A stretch of DNA of 64,000 nucleotides from Volutella citrinella. Lineage: Eukaryota > Ascomycota > Sordariomycetes > Hypocreales > Nectriaceae. Both the position numbers and the translations under genes were made by a program. The notes under the pieces were generated by a model. It saw nothing but the letters and a program-made list of their open reading frames with translations. It had not been told where the DNA came from and did not search any database. The DNA lies in assembly GCA_034401135.1 (NCBI GenBank), contig JAWZSP010000007.1, positions 1,984,001-2,048,000 of the forward strand, written 5' to 3'. Shown in pieces: positions 1 to 11,952 of the stretch (position 1 is the stretch's first letter; every line of letters begins with the position of its first letter).

Positions 1-1237
1 AGCTAGGATGGAGGGTTGTGTAGGCGTGGGCGTCGTCGGCTGTCGAAGGAGGGACGGCAACTGCAAAGGCGACAGGACCGGCAGCCATGTATTCCGGGGA
101 AATCGTAAAGTTCTACACGCAATTGCAAACGACCTTGCAGTCCTGCGTGCCCTGGCTGGTGAGATGGGCACTTCCTCTTTCAGGAGTTGTGTCGAGGTCG
201 CAACGCCGCCAGTCGCGCCAGCGCTGACACGAAGGAGCCATTTGGGAGGACAGAGTACCTAAAATACTGGAGCTCACTGGACAGACATGTGGCCGGCCCC
301 ACTTCTGCCATCCAGGCACCAGGGATTAGTGCGAGCCTGGAGCCCGCACAGAAGGCACAAATTGCCCCTTGCCGCCCGTAGGGTGGTCCCGTAGGGCTAG
401 GTCCATTGGCCCGTTGCCCAGGCCGTCATGGGGACCCGGCTGTGATACTTTTCGGGCAGTCGTATACCACCCGGACCTACGAACGGCAAAGATATCACGA
501 CAACATAATCCTTTGGGATGACCAGATTTTAAGTCCAGCGAGGGCACCTGTTCAAGCAACAGATCTCAAAGGCGTTCAATAAGCATGCAAAGATTCCCCA
601 GGCAGTGGGTGCTCCAGAAGAGGCGGTTCCAGAGGTCCGAAAAGGGTAGACACTCTCCGGCTACAGGACACCACCGCCGCGGACATTTTCCACGTGTTGC
701 GAAAACGGCAAATAGAAGGAACCCGTTACCTTTTCATGTATGACGAGGGGTTGGTATGGCGGCCTTAAGACCTATCGCAAAGCTACGAGCTCGCTCTACC
801 TCCCTGGAAGAGCCACGCAATTCTTTAACAACGCATGCGAGCAATGCCACAGCTCTGTCGCCTCAAGCATATCCTGAGCAAGCAGCAGAACTGGTGGTTG
901 GCCATGCAAAACGAGAAAAAAGCCCGGTGGCGGTTAGATGAGATTCAAAGTGGTCCATCTGCGCCGGGCTGCGGTATAGAATGATAGCCTTTGTCGAATG
1001 GTAGCCTTTGCCAAGCGGCCGGGTACGTCTCCATGAACACCGCCCGCGTGTCAAATTCACCTAGCTCCTTCAAAGCAGTGATTCACAGCAGCATCAATCG
1101 AGGAGAATAGCTACTCGATTAGTTTCCACACGCCAAGGTCTGTGAATAGGCCTTGTTGAGAAGCATAAGAGACACTTCTTCTCCGCCAGAGCGAGAGTTG
1201 GAAAGTAACGACCTTTCTATTCACCACTTTGCTCAAG
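1..1237. other. Intergenic region with a possible gene relic
   Basis: No intact gene is visible upstream of the CVNH gene. Between about 480 and 960 on the + strand, stretches read like real protein but are split between frames and broken by stops. One frame gives LRLQDTTAADIFHVLRKRQ and then MYDEGLVWRP before a TAA, followed in the same frame by LSKQQNWWLAMQNEKKARW after a second TAA. A neighbouring frame gives FNKHAKIPQAVGAPEEAVPE. This pattern fits a decayed gene or mobile element, but I cannot name the family. Confidence 0.25.
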
Positions 1238-1901
1238 ATGCTCTTGTCCATTGCTCCCCTTTTCCTCGTGGCCACATGGGCCATGGCGAGCCCCGGGTTG
1301 CGAACCGTCCTCAACGCACCCGGTGGAGCTGATGCAGTCGGAAACATCCAAGAACGGTCCGGCAGTTCCTATATCGACAGCTGCACGGATATCCGGTACT
1401 ACTTGAGCAACACGGACATGAATTGGGATGGCCCCATCCAAGCTTTTCAGGGTTCTCCCCGACTCGTTGCTCACTGTCCTGACCCTGCGGGCAACATGAT
1501 TTGCACCGACATGCCGCTCGATAGGTGTCTCGGAAATACCGATGGCCAACTTGTTGGAGCCATGACGTATGTACCCATGGGAAGTGCATGGGGCGTATGC
1601 TAACCACTCTATAGCGGTTATTTCAGCCAAACTTGCGCCCAGTGTCTCCTCTTGGGTGACTCGCGAAACCTTCGCTGCCGTTGTTCGTTCACGGACCGCA
1701 AGGGCCGGCAGGCTCTCCGCGGTACGACGGTAGACTTGTGTAAGCACGTCCCTTTCTCCTACCCGCTCCATTCACCCGCTCATGCTTGCAGCGCAAATCA
1801 TCTTCAACGAGGGGGGGAGGCTCTCCTGCTGGGGATCCGTGTCGATGGACGAACGCTGTCCCATGGAGGCCAGCCTTGGCCCACCCCACGGCAAAACGTA
1901 G
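1238..1901 (+). CDS. Secreted cyanovirin-N homology (CVNH) protein
   Basis: Model: exons 1238-1566, 1615-1739 and 1792-1901, 187 residues. The start is the ATG at 1238, which opens a clear signal peptide (MLLSIAPLFLVATWAMA). The mature part carries the twofold CVNH pattern: SCTDIRYYL, a Cys before LDRCLGNTDGQLVG, then YFSQTCAQC, a TTVDL strand and NEGGRLSCWG near the C-terminus. Both introns have GT..AG ends, and the first holds a GCTAAC branch site. Splicing is needed to restore the second half, because the unspliced frame stops at 1603. CVNH domains are small sugar-binding folds. A secreted single-domain form suggests glycan binding outside the cell, but the ligand is unknown. Confidence 0.82.
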
Positions 1902-2127
1902 GGCTTAGATGAGTTGATCTCATTGGACTTGATCATCGTCACCACTAGCCGCTCACGCGACTTCCGAAGCCTATTCGCTTCTTTTCGTGGAAGAATTTGC
2001 TTTCCCAGAGACAACGCGCATAGCTAGTTGATCCATTGCTGTTGCAGTGAGCAAGACGCGCAGCTTTACCAATTCACACGCTTTTCAATGACCAAGGGAA
2101 TTCCACACGCAATGTTTCTCGCTGACC

Positions 2128-3076
2128 TTAGACTCGAATGTTGAATTTTCGCTCCCCGCGCTTTTCCCGCCAGAAGTTGGTAGACTCGATAAGCTCCGGA
2201 CAACCCTGGAGAAGCCATCCCCACTTCTTGAGGAAGCAAGGGCTGGCTTCCCAGCTCCGCACATCCCACGGCTCGCCCCAGACCAGCAGGAGCGCCTTCT
2301 CGTGGTTTCCAATATCTGTGACGTCTAGCATGTCGTAGCAGAGCGTGTCCTCGTCCAAAGACCCTTGCATGATGGCCGTCAAGATGTTGTCTCTCAGCCG
2401 CGGAACGGGGAGGAGGTCCGACCAGGGGTGGTGCTCCGTTACCCTCTGCAGGGCTGTAGGCCGCAGGCTCTCTGGGCAGGTGAGCATGCGGTCCTCAATC
2501 TCAGGTGTGAGAACCCTGGCGTTGAATGGGGAGATTAGGTCGTCGTGGCAGAGACCATCACGGGGGAGACCGAGGGCGACTGCGTTTCGCGAGAGCGCAT
2601 CAAGGGCGTTGAGGCGGATGAGGGACGGTAGACACACTAGCCGCGGGGTGTTGAGACTGTATTGTAGATGTGCCAGCTGCATAAAGGCAAAGGTGACTGC
2701 TCTCTTCTCGGGAATATGTATAAGCAGGTGGCCATCGGAGAGTCGGGCTGCCGATGGGAGCTGTTGGGCCAGGGAGCCCTCCTCGCTGGTCTCGACCTTG
2801 ACGGGATCGGTAGGGCCCTTCTTTCTCCGTCCTACGCAGGCGTGTTACTATCAATAGCAGGGCGGCCCAAGATCCCACATCTCACGAGGGGGTGGCTACC
2901 CAGTACGTACGGTATGCTCGCTGGTTCAGGCGGTTCTGGCGCCTCCTGCGGTCGGCGGCCTTTGTCTTTCCGGTCCAATCGTCCTCGGGATCCCGCAGCT
3001 CAGCAAGTTGGGGCATCTGCCACAGGCCGACGCTGGGGCTGGGCCCAGTCAAGGCTTGGCTCCGGACTTCAGCCAT
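2128..3076 (-). CDS. bZIP transcription factor with DUF3425-type C-terminus
   Basis: Model on the - strand: exon 3076-2911, intron 2910-2832 (79 bp), exon 2831-2128, 289 residues. Exon 1 ends inside the basic region (RRRRQNRLNQRAYR). Exon 2 continues RRRKKGP, so the intron splits one Arg codon within the DNA-binding helix. The C-terminal half is typical of fungal bZIP/DUF3425 proteins: an LNALDALSRNA segment, then HHPWSDLLPVPRLRDNIL, a DEDTLCYDML stretch, LLVWGEPWD and KWGWLLQGCPEL. It is expected to be a nuclear DNA-binding regulator. The leucine zipper part is weak, as is usual in this family. The gene is divergent from the alcohol dehydrogenase at 3940 with an 863-bp gap, so shared promoter control is possible but not shown. 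Confidence 0.85.
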
Positions 3077-3939
3077 GGTTGCTTCTGGCGTTGCGTCAAA
3101 GGAGCAAGCTTGCAGGGCCGTTTTGAAGTTTCTCCGTCATGACTGGCTTACCAAGCGAAACGGGACCCCCGCTGCCTGCAGAACGTCGCATAAGTGGGTC
3201 GAGTCGCCGCCTCTGCCGCTCTGCGTCCTGGTTGCCGGGAAGGAAGCTTCACACTAATGCAGGTTGCTTATGATGTGGGTCAATGCCCTCAGCCCTGCTT
3301 GCCCTGCTGGTTTTCGGTTGATGGGAGGCGGTGGGCAGTATATTTTTTTTTCTACAGCCCCTACGTCAGTCTTGACGTAGTTTCTCGATCTAGAAACTGA
3401 CGCCACTCATCGCCCTAGTTACCCATCATCGGTGTAGTAGACGCAATCCGAGGACCAGTAATTGACTAAATCCCCGAGAAGCATTGGAAACTTCAACGCC
3501 AATCGGACCCCCAGGCTACTCAGGCCACACCATGGCATGGATTACCATCCGCTTGCCAGTGGGACCAACGGACGACCGAGTCTTAAATCTCGTGGTGTCA
3601 AATCATCAAACCACGGGCCGAAACATCCGATAATTACGCGGCACGAGTAATTATTAAGCTTTGAACTACGTTTCGATCCATCAGCTGTTCTAGCCCGCTC
3701 TCCTAGTGTAGTCTCCGAAGCCCGGCCGGAATCTCCATGCTATGTCCAGGTGGATCATGGCAAACTCGGCCGCCTTTTATCAAGAATGGGGCCGGTGGAA
3801 ATATCACAAATTCAGGTGGAGCCTACAATGCGATGGCGAAAACCACTCATGAATATATAAGGCCCTCCTAGACGCATTCAGTATGCTGGCTTGCCCTCCA
3901 ACAATCTATCTCGCACCAACTTCCTCCCTCACCGCTACA
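3077..3939. promoter_or_regulatory. Divergent promoter region between bZIP and ADH genes
   Basis: This gap separates the start of the bZIP gene (-) from the alcohol dehydrogenase (+). It holds no supported gene. A TATA-like ATATATAA sits at 3853-3860, about 80 bp before the preferred ADH start. An upstream ATG at 3883 is in frame with the ADH and could give a 19-residue N-terminal extension. Confidence 0.5.
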
Positions 3940-5166
3940 ATGTCTACCGATTACACGTTCCAGGGCTGGCTGGGCAACTCGCCCGAGTCCGCCAACGGCA
4001 AGATGGAATGGGGCGCCTTTGAGCCCAAGAAATGGACCGAGGACGATGTCGATATTCAGATCACCCACTGCGGTGTCTGTGGCTCCGACATCCACACCCT
4101 CCGATCAGGCTGGGGCGAGGCTCATTACCGTAGGCATTCATCTCCCAAGGTCGACGACGACCGAGGCCAAAGGCCACGCTAACTAGAAGTGCCAGCCTGC
4201 TGCGTTGGCCACGAAATCGTCGGCAAGGCAGTGCGTGTCGGAGACAACATCAAGCACATCAAAGTTGGCGACCGTGTTGGCGTTGGCGCCCAGGCCCGCA
4301 GCTGCATGGAGGCCGACTGCCCCGAATGCTCCAAGGGCGAGGTCAACTACTGCAAGCGCGGCAGCGTCGGAACTTACAACTCAAAGTATCCCAACGATGA
4401 GGGCTGGTCGTATGGTGGATATGCCGACTACAACCGCACCAACGGCAACTTCGTCGTCAAGATCCCAGACGGCCTCGCCTCTGAACACGCTGCGCCGATG
4501 CTTTGTGGCGGTGTCACAGTCTACTCGCCGCTGCGCCGCGCCAACGTCGGACCCGGAAAGTCGGTTGGTATCGTCGGTGTCGGTGGCCTTGGCCATTTCG
4601 GCGTCCTCTTCGCCAAGGCCATGGGCGCTGACCGAGTCGTCGGGGTGTCTCGCCGGGCATCTAAGCGGGACGAGGTCTTGGAGCTGGGAGCTGACGAGTA
4701 CATTGCGACTGCTGACGACGAGGACTGGGCCAAGAAGCACGCACGCACTCTCGATATCATCATCTGCACCGTCTCCAGCGACAAGATGCCCATGAACGAC
4801 TACCTGGGCCTGCTGCGAACAGACGGCGAGTTCGTCCAAGTCGGCCTCCCCGATGGAGGCATGTTCCCTCCCATCTCAGGTATGTGACTTGCAAGACCAA
4901 GAGGACGATTATTCTAGTCCGCAGTAACGAGGCGTTGGCTAACCAAGATCCCAGTCTGGGTCGTCCTGGCCAACCGCCTGAAGGTGACTGGCAGCGGCAT
5001 TGGATCGCCTCGAGAGATTGAGGACATGTTCAAGCTGTCGGCTGAGAAGAACATTGTTCCCTGGGTCGAGAAGCGGCCCATGAGCGAAGCCAATCAGGCC
5101 ATCCTCGATCTGGAGGCGGGATTGCCGCGATACCGCTACGTGCTGGTCAATGAGAAGCACCTCTGA
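3940..5166 (+). CDS. NADP-type zinc alcohol dehydrogenase (ADH6/cinnamyl-alcohol type)
   Basis: Model: exons 3940-4129, 4187-4879 and 4955-5166, 364 residues, the usual length for the family. The ATG at 3940 is preferred because MSTDYTFQGWLG matches where relatives begin. An in-frame ATG at 3883 is the alternative. The catalytic zinc site is visible as CGVCGSD (Cys47) and GHE (His72) with APMLCGG. Structural zinc cysteines are C103, C108, C111 and C119. The Rossmann motif is GIVGVGGLGHFG, followed by GVSRRASK, which fits NADP(H) preference. The introns close the gaps HY|QVPACCVGHE and PIS|VWVVLANR. The expected reaction is reversible NADPH-dependent reduction of aldehydes to alcohols in the cytosol. 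The substrate cannot be read from sequence. Confidence 0.9.
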
Positions 5167-5469
5167 ATGACACGATTAATGCCGACATGAAATGGTAGAA
5201 TAAGCATGATAGAGCATAGAATAAAAAAACCAGCATAGCGCGGGTTAGAGATTTGGATTTTTGTGTAGGTGTAGATTAAACGAATGGAACAAGTCAATTT
5301 AAAGTGATAAGCACTAATGCAATGAAAGTGCATGTGGCGAGGCCCAAACAAGATGCATCGTGCAATTGAAACGCTTGGTAATCACCCCGCATATATCGCA
5401 TTTTATCCCTGAGCCAGGTACCAATTCGGCACAACAATCATCGATACATCTCCTCAACCTCGCTACACA
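5167..5469. other. Intergenic, ADH 3' end and ATL promoter
   Basis: About 300 bp, AT-rich just after the ADH stop (probable 3' untranslated region). No gene or strong motif is seen. Confidence 0.5.
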
Positions 5470-5986
5470 ATGGCTCGGTCAGATGAGGCCGCGGCCTTCT
5501 TCCATGCCGTGTATTCGGCAGTTCAGGAAATACCCCACGGCAAGGTGACCACCTATGGCCACATCGCCATGCTGGTGGGTACCCGTAAGCTCCGCCATCC
5601 ATCCCCATCCGTTGTGCGTGCGTGCCCGTCCATTGTTGACCACCACACACAGCCCAGCGCCCGCGTCAGGTCGGCGTATGCTTGAAGCATCTGCCCGCAG
5701 ATGCCGCTGAGCGATTCAACCATGACAACGTTCCATGGCAGAGAGTCATCAACGCCAAGGGCATCATTTCACCCAGGTTGGTGCTTCTCTCATCGGGCAT
5801 CGCGGTTCACGCTCAACGTTTGGTAGATCACAACCAGAAGGCGCCCGGTCCCAGGCGGCAGCACTGGAAGCCGAAGGAGTCGAGGTGACAACTTTGGCTC
5901 TTGGTGAGCTTTCGGTGGACTTTGCGCAGTACGGCTGGTTTCCGGAACAGCTGCCATCAGAGGCTGCCGAGGATACGGACGAATAG
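5470..5986 (+). CDS. Alkyltransferase-like protein (ATL, MGMT DNA-binding fold)
   Basis: Model: exons 5470-5584, 5653-5776 and 5827-5986, 132 residues. The protein follows the methylguanine methyltransferase C-terminal domain: IPHGKVTTYGHIAMLVGT, then PQRPRQVGVCLKHLP, then NVPWQRVINAKGIISPR, LEAEGVEV and LDFAQYGWFP-like ends. In true O6-methylguanine methyltransferases the motif is PCHR, and its Cys takes the alkyl group. Here that Cys is replaced by Trp (PWQR), which is the mark of ATL proteins such as fission-yeast Atl1. ATLs bind O6-alkylguanine without repairing it and hand the lesion to nucleotide excision repair. The second intron uses the branch GCTCAAC. The fold and the Cys-to-Trp change are visible in the sequence; the role is inferred from the family. 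Confidence 0.88.
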
Positions 5987-6525
5987 GTGAATGTGCTTTT
6001 GACTAGTATTTACCACTATGGTGTAACGGGATCGTCGTCCCGTATATGTAACAGAATTTCCTCAAACCGAGGCCATCATAGATTCGTCTCATCTTCCGCT
6101 CATTCTTCACTTCAAGTAAATTAGCCTCCCACGAGGCCCTCCCGGTGCGTGGGAAAGGCCAGGTCAACGAAAAAGAAAAGAAGAAGAAAAGGTAAAAAAG
6201 AATTGGAAAGGGTACAGAGATTTGGTGTGGGGTGAAAGCAGAAAATCAAGAATCACATCATGCATCGAGCTGCTGGTGTAGGTGGTATTCTTGCAGGCAA
6301 AGAAGCAAAACCCCCTTCCGAACTCCTGGCCAGTGCTAAATCGGATCCCTCATCGTCGGATAACATGCAGTTCGATATCACATCAACCAACAACGAGGGG
6401 ATAACATAACGATGAGACAGAACAAGGAAAAGAAGGCGCGACACCTGCTGCGACATGGAGCATGGCGATCCGCCGCCAGATGATCAATCTGCCACAGATT
6501 TCAGAGAGCCTGAGGAATGGCCTGT
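5987..6525. other. Convergent 3' region between ATL and kinesin genes
   Basis: About 540 bp between two converging genes. It contains a purine-rich run around 6170-6210 and no supported gene. Confidence 0.5.
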
Positions 6526-9500
6526 TTAGAAGCAGTTCAGGCTTCCCTTCTTCTTCTTGCCCTTGTTGATGGCATTCATGCGCTCCTCGAGCTGTCGGCG
6601 AGCTGCCTCGGCGGCTTGGCGCTTCTTGCGCTCCTCCTCGACAGCCTGGAGGCTCCATCTGTTGTCGACAGCAGGCTCCACGGGGCGGTCCTTGAGCTCC
6701 TTGACCTCGCTCTCAAGCTCTTGCGCGCGCTTCTTCCAGGCATCGCAATCAGTCTTGACCTTGTTCGATTGCTTCTCCAGGTCCGTCAGGGCCTCCTCCA
6801 GAGTCTGCGTCAGCTGCCTCTCGGCATAGAGGTGCTTCTCGATTGTTCGGATGCGTGCCTCCTGATCCTCGGTGATCTGCGAGATGGCCAGATTATCCTT
6901 GCTGGGCGGTCGGCCGGAAGTAGGCGAGTTGGGTACGCCGTTCACTGGCGAGCTCGCACCACTTGGCAGGGGGGGTAGGGGAATAGCGGGAGGTGGCGAG
7001 GGCAGTGAGGTATGCGACGCGCTCTTGCGGATCGTCGAGTTGGAGTTGGACCGCTGTACCTCGCCTGGTCCTTCTTCAACCTTTGCCTGCTCATCCGTCA
7101 GTATCCATCTGGTCAAAGAGTAGGTTTGGGGGTGACGTACCTGGAGTTGCGCATAATCCTCACGGACGGCGTCCAGATCGGCCTGGAGTCGTCCCTTGGC
7201 AGCATTGAGCTCTTCCAGTTGGGCGTTGCGTTCCGTCTGGAGCGTGCTGAGCCGGTTGTTCGTCATTTGGGCCTCGTCAAAGTTGTTCTGAAGCTGCTCT
7301 TCCAGTTCCTCGACCAGGCGGCTATTCTTCTTGCTGCGGTCCTCAAGATCCAGCGTCTTGGTCTTGAGCACCAGAAGCTGGTCGGCCAGGGACCCGGCAG
7401 GCTTTTTGCCATCAGCGGAGAGCAATTCAGCCACAACAGCCTTGGCAGCCTCCAGGTCACGCATGATGGTCTCGTTGATACCAGTCAGTTCGTGGACGTG
7501 AGACTCCATCTCTCCGCCCTTCTGCTTGGCCTCATCCAGAGATTTCTGGCTGGTTGCCAGGCTGCTAATCTTCTCCGATAGCTGGGCAACGGTGACCTCT
7601 GTACCGAGGGCCGCAGCCACCTGGGTTGTCACATTTGCGAGCGCATCTCTTGCATGCGCCAGTTCCAGCTCCAACCTCTGAACTCCTTCAGAGTGCTCAG
7701 AAAGAAGGACCTCGACCTGCTGCTCATAACCAGTCTGCTCCTTGGTCCGGATCTCCGCAAGCTCGGTAGCATGTCGCGCCTTGAGCATCTCGATGCCAGT
7801 CTGGTAGGCTTGTGTTGTCTCCTCGTGGGCGGCAATGCGCTCCTCTAGCATAGCAACGTGCTCACGGTGGCGGTCGTTGTCGTCATTGGCAGCCTCATAC
7901 CTCCTGCCGAGCTTTTCAAGCTCCTGTCGCGATGATGAGTGTACATTCTCTAGCTCAGCAATCTTGGTGGCATTGCTGTTGATGATGGCCTTGTACTCAT
8001 CAATCTCGCTGCGCAAGAAAGAGACCAGTTTCTCCTGCTCCTGTTCAGCCTCCCGAGGGGCCGCGTCATCTTCAATCTTGGGCGCAGCCTGGAGATCCAC
8101 GAGTTTAGCGTTGGCGGCAGTTGCCTGGGCCTCAAGCTCCGCAATCGTCTTCTGCATGTCTGCTTCCTTGGCTGCCACCGCGGCCAGGGCCTGTTTGTGC
8201 TTAGATTCCCAAGCGGCGAGCTCGGCCTCAAGATCGGCAACCCGCTCATCATGTGTGCCTTGCTCCAAGGACTCGGTAGGCACAGCCGGCGAGGGCTCTG
8301 CCTTGGCCTTGTCTTCGGTAGCCTCCTGCATCTCACGCAGGGCGTCCAGCTTGCTCATCAACTCCTGTTCACGGGCAGCATGCTCCTCTCGGGTCTTGGC
8401 GATGATCTTTTCGCTCTGCTCCAGTTGGTCACGCAGTGTGGCCACCATAGAGATGTCGACAGGGGTAGTCTTTAGACTCGAACGCTCACGAGTCAATCCT
8501 GAAATGATGGTCATCTTCATCTCCATCTCCTTCTTGGCGGACGCAATATCAGCCTCCAGCTCCTGGATTCGCTCACTACGCGAGTGCAGCTCATGCATGG
8601 CTGAATTGAGGTTAAGCTCAAAGTTTTGCATCACCTCGGGGTTGTTTTCGAAGTTTTCGGCGGCAATATTACGCAGCGAGGCAAATGACCGATGGGCTCG
8701 GTCAATGATCATTACATTTTGGCTGGACTTGCGTCTGATGACAGGAGTGCTGGTTCGCGGAGAGTTGGCCTCGATTGCACGAGCTTTGTGGAGGTCCGTC
8801 TTCAGCTCCTCGACAATATCAAGTGTCGCGCTGTGTTTCGACTCGAGTTGCGCATATTTCTCAGCCAATTCCTTTTCAGCGGTCTCGCGCTCATGGGCCA
8901 TCACCTTGAGGCGGTCCAACTCCAACGCCAGCACGTCGCTCTGGGACTTGGTCAAGTCCTCGGAGGAAGCGGCAGGCTTGGTGGTAGCGGTCTCATCATC
9001 AGATGACAGGTCACCATTAGATGAAACGGCAGTAGCTGGTGATTCCATGGCGGAAGATAGCTCTGAAGATAATGATCGCGAGAACGACGATCGTGGACCA
9101 TCGTCTTTCAAATCGCTTGATTTCTCATCGGACAAGAACGAGTCGGGTCGAGTGTCGGTGGGTGAGACAACCGACACCACAGAGTCGCGAGGTCGGCGGC
9201 TAGGATGGCGAGCTTCGTCAACGGCATCTTGAAGCTCGGCGAGGGTGCGCAACGCCTCCTCGTATTTGTTGTGGAGGGAATCATAGTCGTTCAACGTAGT
9301 TTCGTGCTCCACGCGAAGGTCAAAGAGCTCCTGCGTCACTGACTCGAGTTTGTCGGCCACAAATTGGGACTGTGCTGGGCTTTGAGGCTGCATCTGAGAC
9401 TCAGAAGGTCGTTCCAGGTGGGTCTCCACAATTGGAACTTGTTCCTCCTCCTCCTTCACAGTGCTTATTTTTGCATCTTTGACGGACTCCTGGTCCTCGT

Positions 9501-11952
9501 TAACCTCGGGGATAGGTTCCTCCATCTGGCTGTGGCGGCTGACATGAGATAGGCTGCGCGAATGCTCAGCCATTGCGCGACGCGGCACTGGCGCTCCATT
9601 GACTGGCTCAGTTGGTGCATCCGTTGACGAAGGCTCCGTTGATGCCACAGGAGTGGCTTCGTCGTCTTTCCCATCTTGAATCTGGTCCAACTCGTGAAGA
9701 AGCGAGTCAAGCTTCCCAAGGGATCGTTGACGCTCCACAACCTGCTCAAGGCGGTCAATTTCGCGTTGCATAAGCTCAGCGTCCTGATCGGCCTCGGCAA
9801 GGCGCTCCTCCAGAGTGGAGATGTAGTCCTCGCAAGATGCCTCATTCTCACGGACACGCGCAATCTCCTTGCGCAGCTCCATGATGATTGTTGCATTCTT
9901 TTCCTCGCCACTCGTGTGCCCATCCAGCTTCGCTTCCAAGTCGTGCAGGTAATTCTCGGTACTAGCTTCGCGATCCATGAGCTTCTGCAGCCTTGCCTGA
10001 AGTTGGGTATTGATGGTCTCCACATAGGCACACTTGGTCTCCTTCTCGAGAAGGTTAGTCTCGGTGTTGGAGAGCGTGCCCCTGGTGCTGGACAGTGATT
10101 GCTCCAGAGACTGGATCGTCTTCTCATACTCGAGAACCACCTGTTCAACCGCTTGGGCAAAAGAGTTCGATCGGTTCAGACGATCAGTAGCGCTATCGCC
10201 CAAGGCATCCTCCGCATGTTGATTCTCATCCGACTCATTCTCGCGGGCGCGGGCTAGTTCTGCAATGAGGCGAGCATGGCGCTGGCTCAGGGCTGTATAG
10301 TTCTCCTGCGTGTCAAGTAGCTGGTTCTGGAGCTCAGCTTCGCGGCCACTCTGCCGGTCCGACCGGTCAGCAGGACCAGACGCGGCTCGACGTGGGCTAC
10401 CACCGCCACGATCCGCACTACGGATCTGTTCACGTAGGAACGCAACCTCGGATTTGAGCCGGTCGATAACTGCTTGCTTATCTCCCTCCTCGATTTGCTG
10501 AATGCGAGGCTTGGACTGAATCGCTCGGGCCCGCTGGGCATACTGGACGGTATTGAGAGTCTCGCTCAGGTGGAATTCGGCCGGGGTCACACAGGCAACC
10601 ATATACGTGATTGCGTTGCCACCAAGCGAGTCTTGTAACAGTCGGGTCAGGCGGGAGTCACGATATGAGACGTGAGCGCCGGGTTGGCGGGAGGACAGTT
10701 GGCTGATGACTTTTCCAAGGGCCGCGAGTCCAGCATTAATCGAGATACCCTCCTTGGCGCGCTCGCCCTGTGCGCCAGTGTTCTTCAAGCGTTCGCTACC
10801 AGCAAGATCCACGAAGTGCAGCTTGCTGTCGGTGGTGACGCTGATATCCTGGCCAGTCATTGCTTCGAGGGGAACAGAGAAGCGCTTCTCGGCCGCGGTC
10901 ATGGGCGCAGCACTCTTCGACTTGCGCTGGACAAGATTCAGAGAAAAGACGGCGTGTGATCGGGACGACTTGGCGTTGATAGCAGTGGCATCGGTTTGGC
11001 GGATAGTGGAGCCGTCATTCAAAGCGTTCATGAGATCTTCAACCGAATTGATTTCAACTTGTCGTAGGCCTGTCAGAATGATGTTGCCCTTGGTATCCTC
11101 GCGAATGGCTACGTTGTTTCGTTCGCTAGTTGGCGTTGACTCGGGCAAGAGCAGATCGCGGAGCTGCTCGTTGTAAATTTCGACATAAGTTGCCTTCAAA
11201 GACCAATTGCGCTCGCCTAGCGCATTCTGCTGGCCATAGCCTCGCGGACTCCGGAGGTGGGACATAGAACTGCGGTTGCTCTTGGGGTTTGGCTTCGGCG
11301 CCTCGAGCTTGTCGAAGAGAGCCATCGCAGCTCGGGGAATAACACCTTGTTCATCCATTGTTAGCATTTCCAACATGCAGGTGTTCTGGCGAATGGCAGA
11401 GGGTCCTTACCCATCATCTCTTGGTTGTCCTGGTCCAGCGGGCCGGAAGTTCCCATAGTGTATGATTTTCCAGCACCAGACTGTCCATACGCAAGCAGCG
11501 ACACGTTGTAACCCTGGGTGAAAGAGTTGACGCTGTCGGAGAGGTAGTCCCAAATGCCGTCTTGCATGACATCGGACCCGAAGACACGATCGAAGACAAA
11601 AAGCTTCCGACCCTGGGGGGAGTCAATCGCGAGGCTGGTATTGGAAGTAGTTTGCACCATGGAACGCTGGAATCGCTGAGGGATCAGATCAAAACCGGGG
11701 TCAGTGGACTTGAGCGGTGGTCGGACTCGGACAACTGCGACTGGATTAGAGTTGAGGCCATCGCACACACGAGGAGGGTGACGCACCAACTTTGACAGCG
11801 GTTCGGCTGTCTTCGTCGGAGGCTCTGCTCCCGCCTCCAGTCTTGCTGGTCATGCTCAAGCGGCTGGTGCTCCGAGGTGCCGCCCTGGCAATGGCGCTGA
11901 GCGGCCGTTGGGGCAGCTGGCCGCCAGGCGAGGTGGGTGGCGAGCTCGCCAT
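6526..11952 (-). CDS. Long coiled-coil kinesin, kinesin-4-like
   Basis: Model on the - strand: exons 11952-11787, 11740-11411, 11345-7141 and 7086-6526, 1753 residues. The N-terminal motor domain has VAVVRVRPPL near residue 56, the P-loop GQSGAGKS at 141-148, switch I NAKSSRSH, switch II DLAGSE, and YRDSRLTRLLQDSLGG before the neck. The rest is almost all heptad-rich coiled coil with Ser/Pro-rich linkers, ending in a lysine-rich tail (GKKKKGSLNCF). A plus-end-directed motor with an N-terminal head and very long stalk fits the kinesin-4 (KIF4/KIF21) group better than kinesin-1 or kinesin-5, but this is a judgement from motif style. The last intron (7087-7140) is 54 bp and stop-free, so it could be missed. 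It has GTACGT, a CTGAC branch and GCAG. The 465-residue open frame on the opposite strand is a shadow. Confidence 0.85.

Noticed and set aside
7835..9232. 465-codon open frame on the + strand
   Set aside because: It lies opposite the kinesin coiled coil; Ser/Leu-rich composition is the mirror of Glu/Lys-rich coding.
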